Of a DNA stretch of 64,000 bases, positions 42,832 through 51,169 are shown piece after piece (within the stretch, counting starts at the first letter, position 1; the number at the start of each line of letters is the position of its first letter). Made by a program: the position numbers and the translations under genes. The stretch is from Caldifarciminota bacterium (GTDB taxonomy: Bacteria > Hydrothermota > Tepidihabitantia > Tepidihabitantales > Tepidihabitantaceae): contig JAOABP010000008.1 of assembly GCA_026418295.1 (NCBI GenBank), forward strand, positions 1 to 64,000, read 5' to 3'. The notes beneath the pieces are model-generated. The model was not told where the DNA came from. It made no database searches and saw only the letters and a program-made list of their open reading frames with translations.

Positions 42832-43052
42832 ACACCGATATCATAAACTTTCTGGCGCGAACGGGCGCCCGCCACCAGCCGGACCGCGGACTTTGGTACC
42901 CGGAAAAAGGTGGCGAGCATTTCTGCGGCTGCCCGGTTCGCCCTGCCCTCAACCGGTGGTTCCCGAACTGCAACTGTCAGGCTTCCATCCGGATTACGCA
43001 CAACCTGGTTCTTGGCGGAACCGGGCTTCACCCGAACCCTGACCCGCACCAT
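42828..43052 (-). CDS. UPF0235/DUF167 protein
   Basis: A 74-residue member of the DUF167 (YggU-like) family. Conserved KPGSAKNQV near the start and PPVEGRANRAAAEMLA, VRLVAGARSRQK in the second half. Function not established. It starts one base past the nrdD stop and its last codon overlaps the end of the convergent rng gene by four bases. Likely co-transcribed with nrdR-nrdD. Confidence 0.88.
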   Translation of the reverse strand: MVRVRVRVKPGSAKNQVVRNPDGSLTVAVREPPVEGRANRAAAEMLATFFRVPKSAVRLVAGARSRQKVYDIGV

Positions 43053-45578
43053 TTACAATTCCTGAAACCGCAGAATCGGCACCCGGACCGGATTGATATT
43101 TATCAGATCACTCTTGAACCTATCCTTGAGCTCCTGCTTCTTCCCGGCGTTCCAGCCGGAAACCCGGGAAAAGTATCCGGTCACGCGCGTGATGTGATCT
43201 ACTTCGGCTGAATGGCAGTAGGGACAGGTGGAATTAAGACCCCGGCTCGTCCGGTGACACCGGGCACAGGTTGTGAACTCGGGTGAAAAGGCAATCTGGG
43301 CATTCCGGGTCCGGTGATAGGTCTTGAGCACGAAATTGGCAATCGCCTCCTTCGGTGGCCGGGAATCTGCCAGCCAGACATGAGTCAGCGCGCCCGCCTC
43401 AATCATATCGTGAAACTTGCCTTCAAGGTAAACCCGTTCAATCGGATCGATCGCCGCTCCGATGTTCAGATAGGTGGAGTTCGTATAGTAAACCGCTCCG
43501 GACTGAAGGTCTCCCTTGACTACCTGCTGTGCCTGCTCCGGATAGAGCTCCAGATCCAGCTTTGCCAGCCGGAACGCTGTTGACTCAGCCGGCGTCTGCT
43601 CGATAACCAGTCGCATTTTGTGTTCCGCTGCCAAGCGCCGGCACTCCAGATTGAGGAACGCCATCACCTTCAAACCGAACCTGAACGCCTCCTCGCTTTC
43701 ATGGAGCTCCTTGCCCAAGTGATACTGCACCATCTCATTCAAACCCAAAACGCCGACAAGATAGGTCACCCGGTGCATCCGCAGATAGGGTTCGCCATCC
43801 GCATCCATGGTCAGCAGCGCAAGCGGTCCTTCTGACTTCAGTGCCAGAAGCTTTTCAATGAAAGTCCGCTTCTCCTCGTGCGCCCGGGCAACCATCTCCA
43901 TCCGCTCCCGCAGAAGTGAAAACAGCACCTCATCATCATGATTGGCAAGAAAAGCCACCCGGGGCAGATTGATCGTCACATTCTGCAGCGCACAGTAGCG
44001 CATCTTCCAGGGAGTTCTGGCATCATTCATATCATGCTCATCCAGCTTGAAACTGAGCCGGCAGCACTCACTGATCTTGGCAGTTTTGCCCCGGTCAAAG
44101 ACAAAATAGGTATTACCCTTCTCGGCAGCGACATCGGCGATGTGATTGAGAAAATCCTGATAGCCAGGGGTCTTAAAGAAGTTCTCGGTGATGTGCACGA
44201 GCGGTTTGGGGAAGAAAAACGGCCGACCGGAGCCGTCGCCGTCCCGGTAGACATCAAAGATCGCCCAGACGAACCGCTGTGCCTCGTTCAGATAATCACC
44301 ATATTTCTTGCCGGTATACTCACCACCAGGGCCGATTGCCGGCACCTCGGCAAAATGCGCCGGCATCTCCCAGTAAAGATTAATGTCGGAAAAGATCGCC
44401 TGTCCACCCCGGGCGACATTCTGCTGTGAATACTCAAAAACCAGCATCTGCGCCAGCTGGTGAATATCCCTGTCGCTCATCCCGACCAGAAATGGTGCAA
44501 AAAATATGTTAACCGCATCCCAGCCGATTGCCCCGGCAAAGTGTCCCTGCAGCGCCGCAGAAAACTTGACCATATGTGCCAGCAGTGTCTCCGGATGGCG
44601 TGCCGGCTTTGCCATTGATAACGCATTCGGCAGATTGAGTCCGAACTTCTTCACATACTCCAGCGACTGCCCGGAGCAATAAGGTCGATTGATAAAACCA
44701 AGATCATGCAGATGGATATCACCACGGGTGTGAGCGTCGGCAATGTCGGCATCAAATACCGAACTCAGGGCAAACTGTTTCAATGTCCACTCGGCAAGGG
44801 TCATATTCGTTGCCTCGGGATTGTGCGGGGTATTTGCATTCTCCCGGTTCTTGTAGAGAATCAGGTTCTCCACATCAGCAATCGGTACCCCCAGTCGGGC
44901 ATGGCGGCGTCGCGCCTCCTCCAGCCCCCGCTCCACCAGTTTGGCGTTCACCAGCTCCCGCACCAAGCTTGAAGTTACCCGCCGGACATTGGCATTAACA
45001 ATCGTCTCCTCAACCTCACGGGCAATCTCCTCGGCAATTTCCGGTTCCAGCCCGGCCTCACGCACCAGCGCCCGGCTGATCCGGGAGCGGTCCCACTGCC
45101 GGATCGTATCATCGGACGAACGGACGAACAGGGCAAATTCGGTCGTATCCCGCTTGCCAAAAAGCATGGGCTTAACCCGCACCGCCTCCAGTCGCCTTGC
45201 CCGCGCCCGCTCCTCCCGTTTCAGAATATACGCTTTGGCAGTCTGAGCATGACCATATTCCACCAGTACCTTTTCCACCGCATCACCAATCTCCTCAACC
45301 GTCGGAATGTGAGGACCGCGCTGGGCATAAAGATACTCTACCACCCGTTCCGCCAGCCAGCGCGCCCGATTATAATCCTCGCCTCCAACCGAACGGGCGG
45401 CATTGAAGATCGACCCGGCAAGTTTGTCAATGTCAAAATCAACCAGCTCGCCGGAACGCTTCTGGACCTTGCGAAAATACCATTTCCTGCCGGTCTCTCC
45501 CTCAGACGGCTTCCCCCCCGCTGCCGGCAGCCGTGAATGCGGGAACTTGTACTCCTGATGATTATTCTCCTCTGACAC
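43053..45578 (-). CDS. nrdD: Anaerobic (class III) ribonucleoside-triphosphate reductase
   Basis: An 841-residue glycyl-radical enzyme that reduces NTPs to dNTPs without oxygen. Start GTG at 45578 after GGAAGGAGGCAAGAG. Domains: N-terminal ATP-cone (about 33-125; VQKRSGELVDFDIDKL), then the NrdD barrel from about 250 (YKNRENANTPHNPEATN, HLHDLGFINRPYCSG) with active-site cysteines including ISECCRLSF, a zinc ribbon CARCHRT...CPYCHS (about 768-790), and the radical loop VSGWNAGKK with Gly at about residue 808. Regulated with nrdR, whose gene overlaps it by 17 nt. The activase nrdG is not in the window. Points to an anaerobic lifestyle. Confidence 0.95.
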   Translation of the reverse strand: MSEENNHQEYKFPHSRLPAAGGKPSEGETGRKWYFRKVQKRSGELVDFDIDKLAGSIFNAARSVGGEDYNRARWLAERVVEYLYAQRGPHIPTVEEIGDAVEKVLVEYGHAQTAKAYILKREERARARRLEAVRVKPMLFGKRDTTEFALFVRSSDDTIRQWDRSRISRALVREAGLEPEIAEEIAREVEETIVNANVRRVTSSLVRELVNAKLVERGLEEARRRHARLGVPIADVENLILYKNRENANTPHNPEATNMTLAEWTLKQFALSSVFDADIADAHTRGDIHLHDLGFINRPYCSGQSLEYVKKFGLNLPNALSMAKPARHPETLLAHMVKFSAALQGHFAGAIGWDAVNIFFAPFLVGMSDRDIHQLAQMLVFEYSQQNVARGGQAIFSDINLYWEMPAHFAEVPAIGPGGEYTGKKYGDYLNEAQRFVWAIFDVYRDGDGSGRPFFFPKPLVHITENFFKTPGYQDFLNHIADVAAEKGNTYFVFDRGKTAKISECCRLSFKLDEHDMNDARTPWKMRYCALQNVTINLPRVAFLANHDDEVLFSLLRERMEMVARAHEEKRTFIEKLLALKSEGPLALLTMDADGEPYLRMHRVTYLVGVLGLNEMVQYHLGKELHESEEAFRFGLKVMAFLNLECRRLAAEHKMRLVIEQTPAESTAFRLAKLDLELYPEQAQQVVKGDLQSGAVYYTNSTYLNIGAAIDPIERVYLEGKFHDMIEAGALTHVWLADSRPPKEAIANFVLKTYHRTRNAQIAFSPEFTTCARCHRTSRGLNSTCPYCHSAEVDHITRVTGYFSRVSGWNAGKKQELKDRFKSDLININPVRVPILRFQEL

Positions 45579-46035
45579 CTCTTGCCTCCTTCCTGATTTT
45601 CCTCAGTTCTTCCACAAACTGTTCCGGACTGGTAAACTGCCGGTAGACCGAAGCAAACCGGACATAGGCTACCGGGTCAATTCCAATCAACTGCTCAAGC
45701 ACCAGCTCACCGATCTCAGCCGAACTCACCTCAACTCTACCCTCCTCCTCCAGCCGGCGTTCCAACGCATCAACCAACCGTTCGATTTCGTTTCTGCCTA
45801 CCGGCCGCTTCCGACAGGCAAGCACAATCCCGTTAACCACCTTCTGCCGGTCATAAGGCTCGTGCCTCCCATCCCGCTTGATCACCATCAACGGCATTCT
45901 CTCCACATACTCATATGTCGTAAACCGCCTGCCACACTTCAAACACTCCCTTCTGCGCCGGATCGCACTTCCATCCTGAACCGGCCTGGAATCCAAAACC
46001 TTATCCTCTTCGCTTGAGCAGTAAGGACACTTCAT
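45562..46035 (-). CDS. nrdR: Transcriptional repressor NrdR
   Basis: A 157-residue repressor of ribonucleotide reductase genes that senses dATP/ATP. Start at the ATG at 46035, giving the standard MKCPYCSSEEDKVLDSR; the frame extending to 46077 would run through the promoter. Zinc ribbon CPYC...CLKCGRRF (1-36), then an ATP-cone (about 49-139) with PLMVIKRDGRHEPYDRQK. The gene overlaps nrdD, so repressor and target are made together. Confidence 0.96.
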   Translation of the reverse strand: MKCPYCSSEEDKVLDSRPVQDGSAIRRRRECLKCGRRFTTYEYVERMPLMVIKRDGRHEPYDRQKVVNGIVLACRKRPVGRNEIERLVDALERRLEEEGRVEVSSAEIGELVLEQLIGIDPVAYVRFASVYRQFTSPEQFVEELRKIRKEARGVRGE

Positions 46036-46048
46036 ATAGATCAATAAT

Positions 46049-46077
46049 ATGTTACACCACAATATATAGCGTGTCAA
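46049..46077 (-). promoter_or_regulatory. Leaderless promoter of nrdR-nrdD
   Basis: Minus strand: TTGACA (46077-46072), 17-bp spacer, TAACAT (46054-46049), 13 bases to the ATG. No Shine-Dalgarno before nrdR. Confidence 0.7.
46057..46072 (-). promoter_or_regulatory. NrdR-box-like operator in the nrdR promoter spacer
   Basis: ACGCTATATATTGTGG on the minus strand agrees with the known NrdR box consensus (acaCWAwATaTtGtgT) at nearly all positions. It fills the spacer between -35 and -10, so bound NrdR would block RNA polymerase and repress its own operon. Usually NrdR sites come in pairs; a second good box was not found nearby. Confidence 0.6.
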
Positions 46078-46259
46078 TTATAATAAATAATCAGTTCCGA
46101 TTCTGTAACTTATTGAAAAAAAATCATTTTTATTAATATTGCCGAATACTCCGGCAGAAAGATAAATCACAGGACTATCAAGATGGATTTTATACAAATT
46201 TATAGATATTATTTGTTATCCACAGGTTTATCCACATCTTTTCAACATTAATTCAACTT
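46078..46259. other. AT-rich island with two DnaA boxes (candidate origin or regulatory site)
   Basis: This 182-bp gene-free stretch is far richer in A+T than anything else in the window (for example runs such as AAAAAAAATC and TTTTATTAATATT). Two perfect DnaA boxes TTATCCACA lie in tandem at 46216-46224 and 46228-46236, three bases apart. It lies between the thiL 3' end and the nrdR promoter. It could be an origin with a DNA-unwinding element, or a DnaA-binding control region of nrdR-nrdD. Confidence 0.55.
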
Positions 46260-47222
46260 TTACTCTGCAAGATGATCATAGCCGGTAATTTTTAATGGAA
46301 CTACCTCCTCCCCCTCCTTAATAAACAAACCTTTACCTTCTCTCACATGGCCAATCCTTGTAATCTTCACATTCTTAATCATCTGAGGCAAGTTCCTTCT
46401 GCTGGTAAACAGCAGCTCATAATCCTCGCCTGCACTCAAGGCAAACTCCAGCGGATTCTTTCTCAGCTGCTGACACAATTTAATTGTAACAGGATGTAAC
46501 GGCAGCTGGTCCGGGTCAATCACGATTTTCACTCGACTCAGAACGCTCAGCTGCCGGGCATCACTCCCCAAACCGTCTGAAGTATCAATCAATGCCGAAA
46601 TCCTCAACCCCAGCGCGCGCATCACCTGGGCTCTTGGTACGGGACAGAGGTGGCGCTGAACCGCCAGTCGTATTCCTGCGGTACCTGCCGGCAATCTGAC
46701 TCTTCCGGCAAGTATCAGCCTGCCGGTCTCGGCAAGTCCGGCATAACCGGTCAGATAGAGGAAATCACCGGGTTGCGCCCCGGAACGGAGCAGAGGTACC
46801 GCTGCCCTGCCCAATGCAGTTAGTGTTATCACCAGCCGGTCAAGAGCGATGATATCTCCGCCACCGATCTCACACCCCATCTCTTTGCATATCCGCTCCA
46901 GCCCCCGATACAACTGCCTTATCGCACGCAAATCGGTTTCCCGTGGCACCGCCAGCCCCACCACCAGCACCTTGGGTTCACCGCCCATCGCCACTACATC
47001 AGAAAGCGCAGCACATGCACATCTTGTCCCCACATCATAATAACTCATATAACTTAAATCAAAATGTACCCCTTCCGCATAGGTGTCTGTAGTCAGGACC
47101 GTATTCCCATCCTTCAGAATCAGGGCGTCATCACCAATCCCGAGCTGAAGATTGCCCCGGCTGTGGATCTGCCGCTGAATTATCCGGATCAACCCCTGTT
47201 CTCCTAACTGGTTAATTCGCAC
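46260..47222 (-). CDS. thiL: Thiamine-monophosphate kinase
   Basis: A 320-residue AIRS-type kinase making thiamine diphosphate from thiamine monophosphate. Start GTG at 47222. Signatures: GIGDDALIL near residue 28, LTTDTYAEGVHFDL, the central DVVAMGGEPKVLVVGLAVP and GGGDIIAL, LTGYAGLAETGRL, then IDTSDGLGSDARQL and AGEDYELLF. Transcribed divergently from yjbQ, itself linked to thiamine phosphate chemistry. The -10 box lies five bases before the GTG, with no Shine-Dalgarno. Confidence 0.94.
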   Translation of the reverse strand: MRINQLGEQGLIRIIQRQIHSRGNLQLGIGDDALILKDGNTVLTTDTYAEGVHFDLSYMSYYDVGTRCACAALSDVVAMGGEPKVLVVGLAVPRETDLRAIRQLYRGLERICKEMGCEIGGGDIIALDRLVITLTALGRAAVPLLRSGAQPGDFLYLTGYAGLAETGRLILAGRVRLPAGTAGIRLAVQRHLCPVPRAQVMRALGLRISALIDTSDGLGSDARQLSVLSRVKIVIDPDQLPLHPVTIKLCQQLRKNPLEFALSAGEDYELLFTSRRNLPQMIKNVKITRIGHVREGKGLFIKEGEEVVPLKITGYDHLAE

Positions 47223-47227
47223 TAGCT

Positions 47228-47256
47228 ATGATATCAAAAACCGGCTTAACGGGCAA
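47228..47256 (-). promoter_or_regulatory. Leaderless promoter of thiL
   Basis: Minus strand: TTGCCC (47256-47251), 17-bp spacer, TATCAT (47233-47228), five bases to the GTG start. Confidence 0.5.
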
Positions 47257-47277
47257 GAAGAAAAAAACGCTTCAGCA

Positions 47278-47305
47278 TTGACACGAGCGCAGCTGCTGTT
47301 ATCAT
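47278..47305 (+). promoter_or_regulatory. Leaderless promoter of yjbQ
   Basis: TTGACA (47278-47283), 16-bp spacer, TATCAT (47300-47305), ten bases to the ATG at 47316. TATCAT is also the -10 of the divergent thiL promoter. Confidence 0.65.
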
Positions 47306-47315
47306 ATTCGACAGG

Positions 47316-47717
47316 ATGGAATCCCTGACGATTAATACCCGGAAACGTACCGAACTGATCGACATCACAGCGCAGGTTGCCCGGCTCGTAGAAAAGAGCG
47401 GCATTCGCTCCGGTGTCTGCATCCTTTATGTTCCCCATACGACCGCGGGCATTACGATCAACGAAAGTTATGACCCGGATGTGACTGAAGATATCACTGC
47501 GCTGCTCAACCGGCTCGTTCCGCCGGATCGGTCCTACCGGCACACCGAAGGCAACGCCGATGCCCATATTAAATCGGTGCTCGTCGGCTGCTCTTTGGTA
47601 ATACCGGTTGAAGACCATCGGCTAACGCTGGGCCGCTGGCAGGGAATATTTTTCTGCGAATTCGATGGACCCAGAACCCGGGAATGCCGGGTAAAAATTA
47701 TCAGTGATCAGAAATAA
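47316..47717 (+). CDS. YjbQ/UPF0047 family protein
   Basis: A 133-residue protein of the YjbQ family, reported to have weak (secondary) thiamine-phosphate synthase activity in E. coli. Signatures: LYVPHTTAGITINE (metal-binding His, about 42), ENADPDV-like NESYDPDV, SYRHTEGNADAHIKSVLVG (about 77) and LGRWQGIFFCEFDGPR (about 109). The divergent neighbour thiL makes the link to thiamine plausible but not proved. Confidence 0.9.
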   Translation: MESLTINTRKRTELIDITAQVARLVEKSGIRSGVCILYVPHTTAGITINESYDPDVTEDITALLNRLVPPDRSYRHTEGNADAHIKSVLVGCSLVIPVEDHRLTLGRWQGIFFCEFDGPRTRECRVKIISDQK

Positions 47718-47738
47718 ATCTAAAGCACAGGAGGAAAA

Positions 47739-48812
47739 ATGACGCACAAAAAACTTTTTGTCCCCGGACCAACCGAGGTGCGGGAAGAAATCCTGAAGGC
47801 TCAGGCACAGTGGATGATCGGCCACCGATCCAAGGAGTTTGGTGACCTCAACCACCGGTGTATAGAAAAGACCCGCCAGATACTCAAAACCAAGAATTAT
47901 GTCTTCTGGTGGACTGCCTCCGGAACCGGACTGATGGAAGGTGCTATCCGCAATGTTGTCCGTAAAAAGGTACTCCATACCATTAATGGCGCCTTTTCCG
48001 ACCGCTGGTTCAAAATCTCACAGGCGTGCGGCAAAGAACCGGGCGCGGTGCGGGTGGAATGGGGTAAGGCGGTCCGGCCGGAACTGGTTGATGCCGAACT
48101 TGCTAAGGGAGGATACGAAGCGGTAACCATCACCCAGAACGAAACCTCAACCGGTGTGCGGGCACCGATTGAGGAGCTCGCCACCATGATCCGGGAAAAA
48201 TATCCCGATGTCCTGATTCTAGTCGATGCGGTCTCAAGTTTGATGGGCGACTGGTTTGACATTGACCGGCTTGGTCTGGATGTGGTGGTTGCATCAAGCC
48301 AGAAGTGCGTGGCACTGCCCCCGGGTCTGGCGGTGGCGATCGTTTCCCCCCGGGCAATGGAAAAATGCCGGACAATTCCCGATCGTGGCTACTACTTCGA
48401 CTACGAGGCGATGCTCAAGCGCTATGAAAAGGACCACCAGACGCCCACCACACCTGCAATCTCCCTTTTCTGGGCACTGGACAAGGAACTGGACTACATC
48501 CTTGCCGAAGGCATGGAAAAAAGGTATCAGCGCCATCTGGAAATGGCAAAATTCACCCGGGAATGGGCGAAAAAATACTTTGCGGTATTCCCGGAGCCGG
48601 GCTACGAATCGGTCACCCTCACCACCGTTACTAATACCCGGGGTATCAGCGTCAAAGATCTGAACACCGCTCTCGGCGAGCGGGGCATGCAGATTTCAAA
48701 CGGCTACGGTGACCTCAAGGAAAAAACCTTCCGGATTGCCCATATGGGGGATCTGACCTTAAACGATATGCAGGAAGTTACGCAGGCGATCGTTGACATT
48801 CTGAAACTGTGA
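47739..48812 (+). CDS. Class V aminotransferase (alanine-glyoxylate/serine-pyruvate type)
   Basis: A 357-residue PLP enzyme. Family pattern: FVPGPTEVREEIL at the start, HRSKEFGDL, ASGTGLMEGAIRN, ITQNETSTGVRAP, VDAVSSLMGD and the PLP lysine in SSQKCVALPPGLAV (about 188). Relatives act as alanine-glyoxylate, serine-glyoxylate or serine-pyruvate aminotransferase; the amino donor cannot be fixed. Could also serve in serine biosynthesis. Its stop overlaps the start of the subtilisin gene, RBS AGGAGG. Confidence 0.88.
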   Translation: MTHKKLFVPGPTEVREEILKAQAQWMIGHRSKEFGDLNHRCIEKTRQILKTKNYVFWWTASGTGLMEGAIRNVVRKKVLHTINGAFSDRWFKISQACGKEPGAVRVEWGKAVRPELVDAELAKGGYEAVTITQNETSTGVRAPIEELATMIREKYPDVLILVDAVSSLMGDWFDIDRLGLDVVVASSQKCVALPPGLAVAIVSPRAMEKCRTIPDRGYYFDYEAMLKRYEKDHQTPTTPAISLFWALDKELDYILAEGMEKRYQRHLEMAKFTREWAKKYFAVFPEPGYESVTLTTVTNTRGISVKDLNTALGERGMQISNGYGDLKEKTFRIAHMGDLTLNDMQEVTQAIVDILKL

Positions 48813-51079
48813 ACCGCTGGTTCGGGCTCGGGCTGGTACTGATTGCCACCAGTCTCGCTCAACCGGTCCTGAACCGGACCCAGGTGCGTGCCCGGTTCCA
48901 GCCCGAGCCCTACACTGATGCCCGCTATATCCGGCTGGCGGGCGGCATTATTATTGATATCCGCAGCGCCACTCCGCCAGCTGAAATCTCATCCCGCTAC
49001 TGGCTTCTGCACTTTACTGCTCCAATTTACAACCACTGGCTCGCCACACTGAACAACCGCGGATTTGTCCCGGTCGCCTATCTTGCCTATCAAACACTGG
49101 TTGTGCGGGCACCTGCCAGTTGCACCCCTGATTCTATCGCCCGGCTCTGTCAGTCTCTGCCGATTGACTGGCATGGGCCATTTCTTCCGGAATACAAACT
49201 TGCCCCGGAATTCCGAAAACTGGGTGCCCGCGTCACCCGGCTGACCTGTGCCTGCTGGAAACCGGCAAGAACCGAAACACTCGATCTTTCGGCGCTCGAC
49301 CCGGATGATCGCAGTCGCCGGCTCGAAAGCCTCGCTACCCGGGATGAGATTTTCTGGATTCAAGCCCGGGGAAAGCCCGTATCATTCAATCGCAATGTGC
49401 AGTGGGTCCTCCAGTCCGGCTGGGACAGCACCATTCCTGACCCGGCTGGAAGCCGGCGCATCTGGCGTTGGGGCATCCGGGGACAGAACATGCTCATCGG
49501 GCTGTTTGACTCCGGAATCAACACTGAACATGACATGTTCTTTGACCCCTATTTCCCCCTGACTCAGCCGGGCATCTATCCTGATCACCGCAAGATTACC
49601 GCCTATAAACTTTACTATAATGCTGCATTCGGCGACGCCCCTGGTGCCAACTATCACGGATCAGCAGTTGCGGGCACTCTCGCCGGCGAGGATTCTATCA
49701 ACGGTAACGAAAGCGATCTTGAGGGCATGGCACCTGATGCCCGGATCTATTTCCTGGATATCGGCACCGCCAGCGGTCAGTATATCTATTCTGATGACCT
49801 GACCGAAATGCTCGATTCAGTCCGGCTCGGTCTCGGCATTCCGGAACCGGTCCGTCAGGTATCCGGCTCCTTCGGCACCATGGATTACCTTTCCGAATAC
49901 CGGCTGGCAGATGCCTCTCTGGATGCGGTCTGCTGGCAGGACAAGAAATTTCTGGTAATCTGGGCTGCAGGCAACGGTGGCGGTACCCGTTACAAACTCG
50001 GTCACCCCGCCTGTGCAAAAAATGCACTCACCGTCGGCGGCTGTGGCAATGGCACCAGGGCGAATTTGATTTACTCCCTCTCCTCTGCCGGTCCAACCCG
50101 TGACAACCGGCTCAAACCCAATCTTGTGGCACCGGCAGAGAGCATCTGGACCGTTTATGGTGGCGGGATCAACTCCTACCGGGTCCGGGAAGGAACCAGC
50201 TTTGCTGCACCATCAGTCAGCGGTGCGCTCACTCTGCTCCGTCAGTACCTGAAAGAAGGCTGGTACCCGACCGGTCAGCCAGACCCGGAACACTCCATTT
50301 GCGAACCCAGTTCGGCGCTGATGCGGGCATTAGCCATTACTGCTGCCGACACAAATGTCGGCCGGGAAACCATCCCGGACATCCGCACCGGCTGGGGCAG
50401 ACTGAACCTATCCCGGGTTATGCACTTTCCGGACGACTCGCTCAGTCTGGTGTTTGTGGACGAAACCCTGGGGCTGGCAACCGGAGAATATGATGAATAT
50501 GAGATTACCATTAACCGCCGGGAACCGCTGCGTGTAGTTTTAACCTGGACCGACACAGCGGCCATGCCCAACGCCGAAATCGCCATTGTTAACGACCTGA
50601 ATCTCGAACTGGAAAGCCCGGACCACAACCGCTACCGTGGTAATCAGCTCGCATTAAACCAGTCGATTCCCAATCCCGTGCTTTGGGACGAGCGTAATGT
50701 TGAGGAACTGATTCAACTCGCCCGGCCCATAACCGGCACCTGGAAAATCCGGGTTTACGCACGCAACATCTATACTGCCCGTCAACCCTATGCGCTTGTG
50801 GTCCACGCGGGAATACAGGGGACCCCGGGAATCAGGGAAATGCCGGAAACGGTTCAGCTGCCAGCCCGCATCTGCCGGCTCGGTCAGATTCAAATGTTAA
50901 TTCCACCAAAAACCCGGTTCCGTCTCTGGTCGATCACCGGCACGCTGGTTGCTGATGTCTTTAACAATCAACTTCAGCCCTGCTATTGGAAAGCTCCAAA
51001 CACACCGGCTGGCGTTTACGTCCTCCAGACAGTAACTTCAAACTCAGTCCAGACTGGCAAAATCATTCTCCTGAAATAA
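48809..51079 (+). CDS. Secreted subtilisin-like protease with sorting domain
   Basis: A 756-residue S8 protease with a start GTG overlapping the previous stop (GTGA). Short signal peptide (about 1-17), then a propeptide region. Catalytic triad: Asp234 (LFDSGIN), His283 (YHGSAVAG) and Ser464 (REGTSFAAPS). Downstream a P-domain-like sandwich (VFVDETLGLATGEYDEYEI to RVYARN, about 545-660) and a sorting domain beginning near residue 690, with RLWSITGTLVADV, GVYVLQTV and the end IILLK; the usual PNP motif is missing. Similar in plan to the subtilisin at 14752-17442, but a different protein. Confidence 0.9.
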   Translation: MNRWFGLGLVLIATSLAQPVLNRTQVRARFQPEPYTDARYIRLAGGIIIDIRSATPPAEISSRYWLLHFTAPIYNHWLATLNNRGFVPVAYLAYQTLVVRAPASCTPDSIARLCQSLPIDWHGPFLPEYKLAPEFRKLGARVTRLTCACWKPARTETLDLSALDPDDRSRRLESLATRDEIFWIQARGKPVSFNRNVQWVLQSGWDSTIPDPAGSRRIWRWGIRGQNMLIGLFDSGINTEHDMFFDPYFPLTQPGIYPDHRKITAYKLYYNAAFGDAPGANYHGSAVAGTLAGEDSINGNESDLEGMAPDARIYFLDIGTASGQYIYSDDLTEMLDSVRLGLGIPEPVRQVSGSFGTMDYLSEYRLADASLDAVCWQDKKFLVIWAAGNGGGTRYKLGHPACAKNALTVGGCGNGTRANLIYSLSSAGPTRDNRLKPNLVAPAESIWTVYGGGINSYRVREGTSFAAPSVSGALTLLRQYLKEGWYPTGQPDPEHSICEPSSALMRALAITAADTNVGRETIPDIRTGWGRLNLSRVMHFPDDSLSLVFVDETLGLATGEYDEYEITINRREPLRVVLTWTDTAAMPNAEIAIVNDLNLELESPDHNRYRGNQLALNQSIPNPVLWDERNVEELIQLARPITGTWKIRVYARNIYTARQPYALVVHAGIQGTPGIREMPETVQLPARICRLGQIQMLIPPKTRFRLWSITGTLVADVFNNQLQPCYWKAPNTPAGVYVLQTVTSNSVQTGKIILLK

Positions 51080-51094
51080 CATTCAGCAAACACT

Positions 51095-51134
51095 CGGGCA
51101 GAGCTATTATCTTTTGACTTCTGAGCCCTGCCCG
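51095..51134. repeat. Inverted repeat around the rocD-like promoter -35
   Basis: CGGGCAGAGCT (51095-51105) and AGCCCTGCCCG (51124-51134) form an 11-bp near-perfect inverted repeat with an 18-nt centre. The -35 of the next gene lies between the arms and the right arm falls in the promoter spacer. It could be a terminator stem for the subtilisin gene or an operator. Confidence 0.5.
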
Positions 51135-51142
51135 CTTAAAAT
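51114..51142 (+). promoter_or_regulatory. Promoter of the ornithine aminotransferase gene
   Basis: TTGACT (51114-51119), 17-bp spacer, TAAAAT (51137-51142). Leader about 20 nt with AAAGGAG before the TTG start. Confidence 0.7.
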
Positions 51143-51169
51143 AAGTTTAAAACAGGAAAGGAGTTTAAA

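Noticed and set aside
46078-46259. Small gene in the AT-rich island
   Set aside because: All frames are broken by stops and there is no start signal; the region is better read as a control or origin site.
46000-47400. GC-skew switch as proof of an origin
   Set aside because: A few lines counted by eye on each side gave no clean change of sign, so skew cannot be claimed from this window alone.
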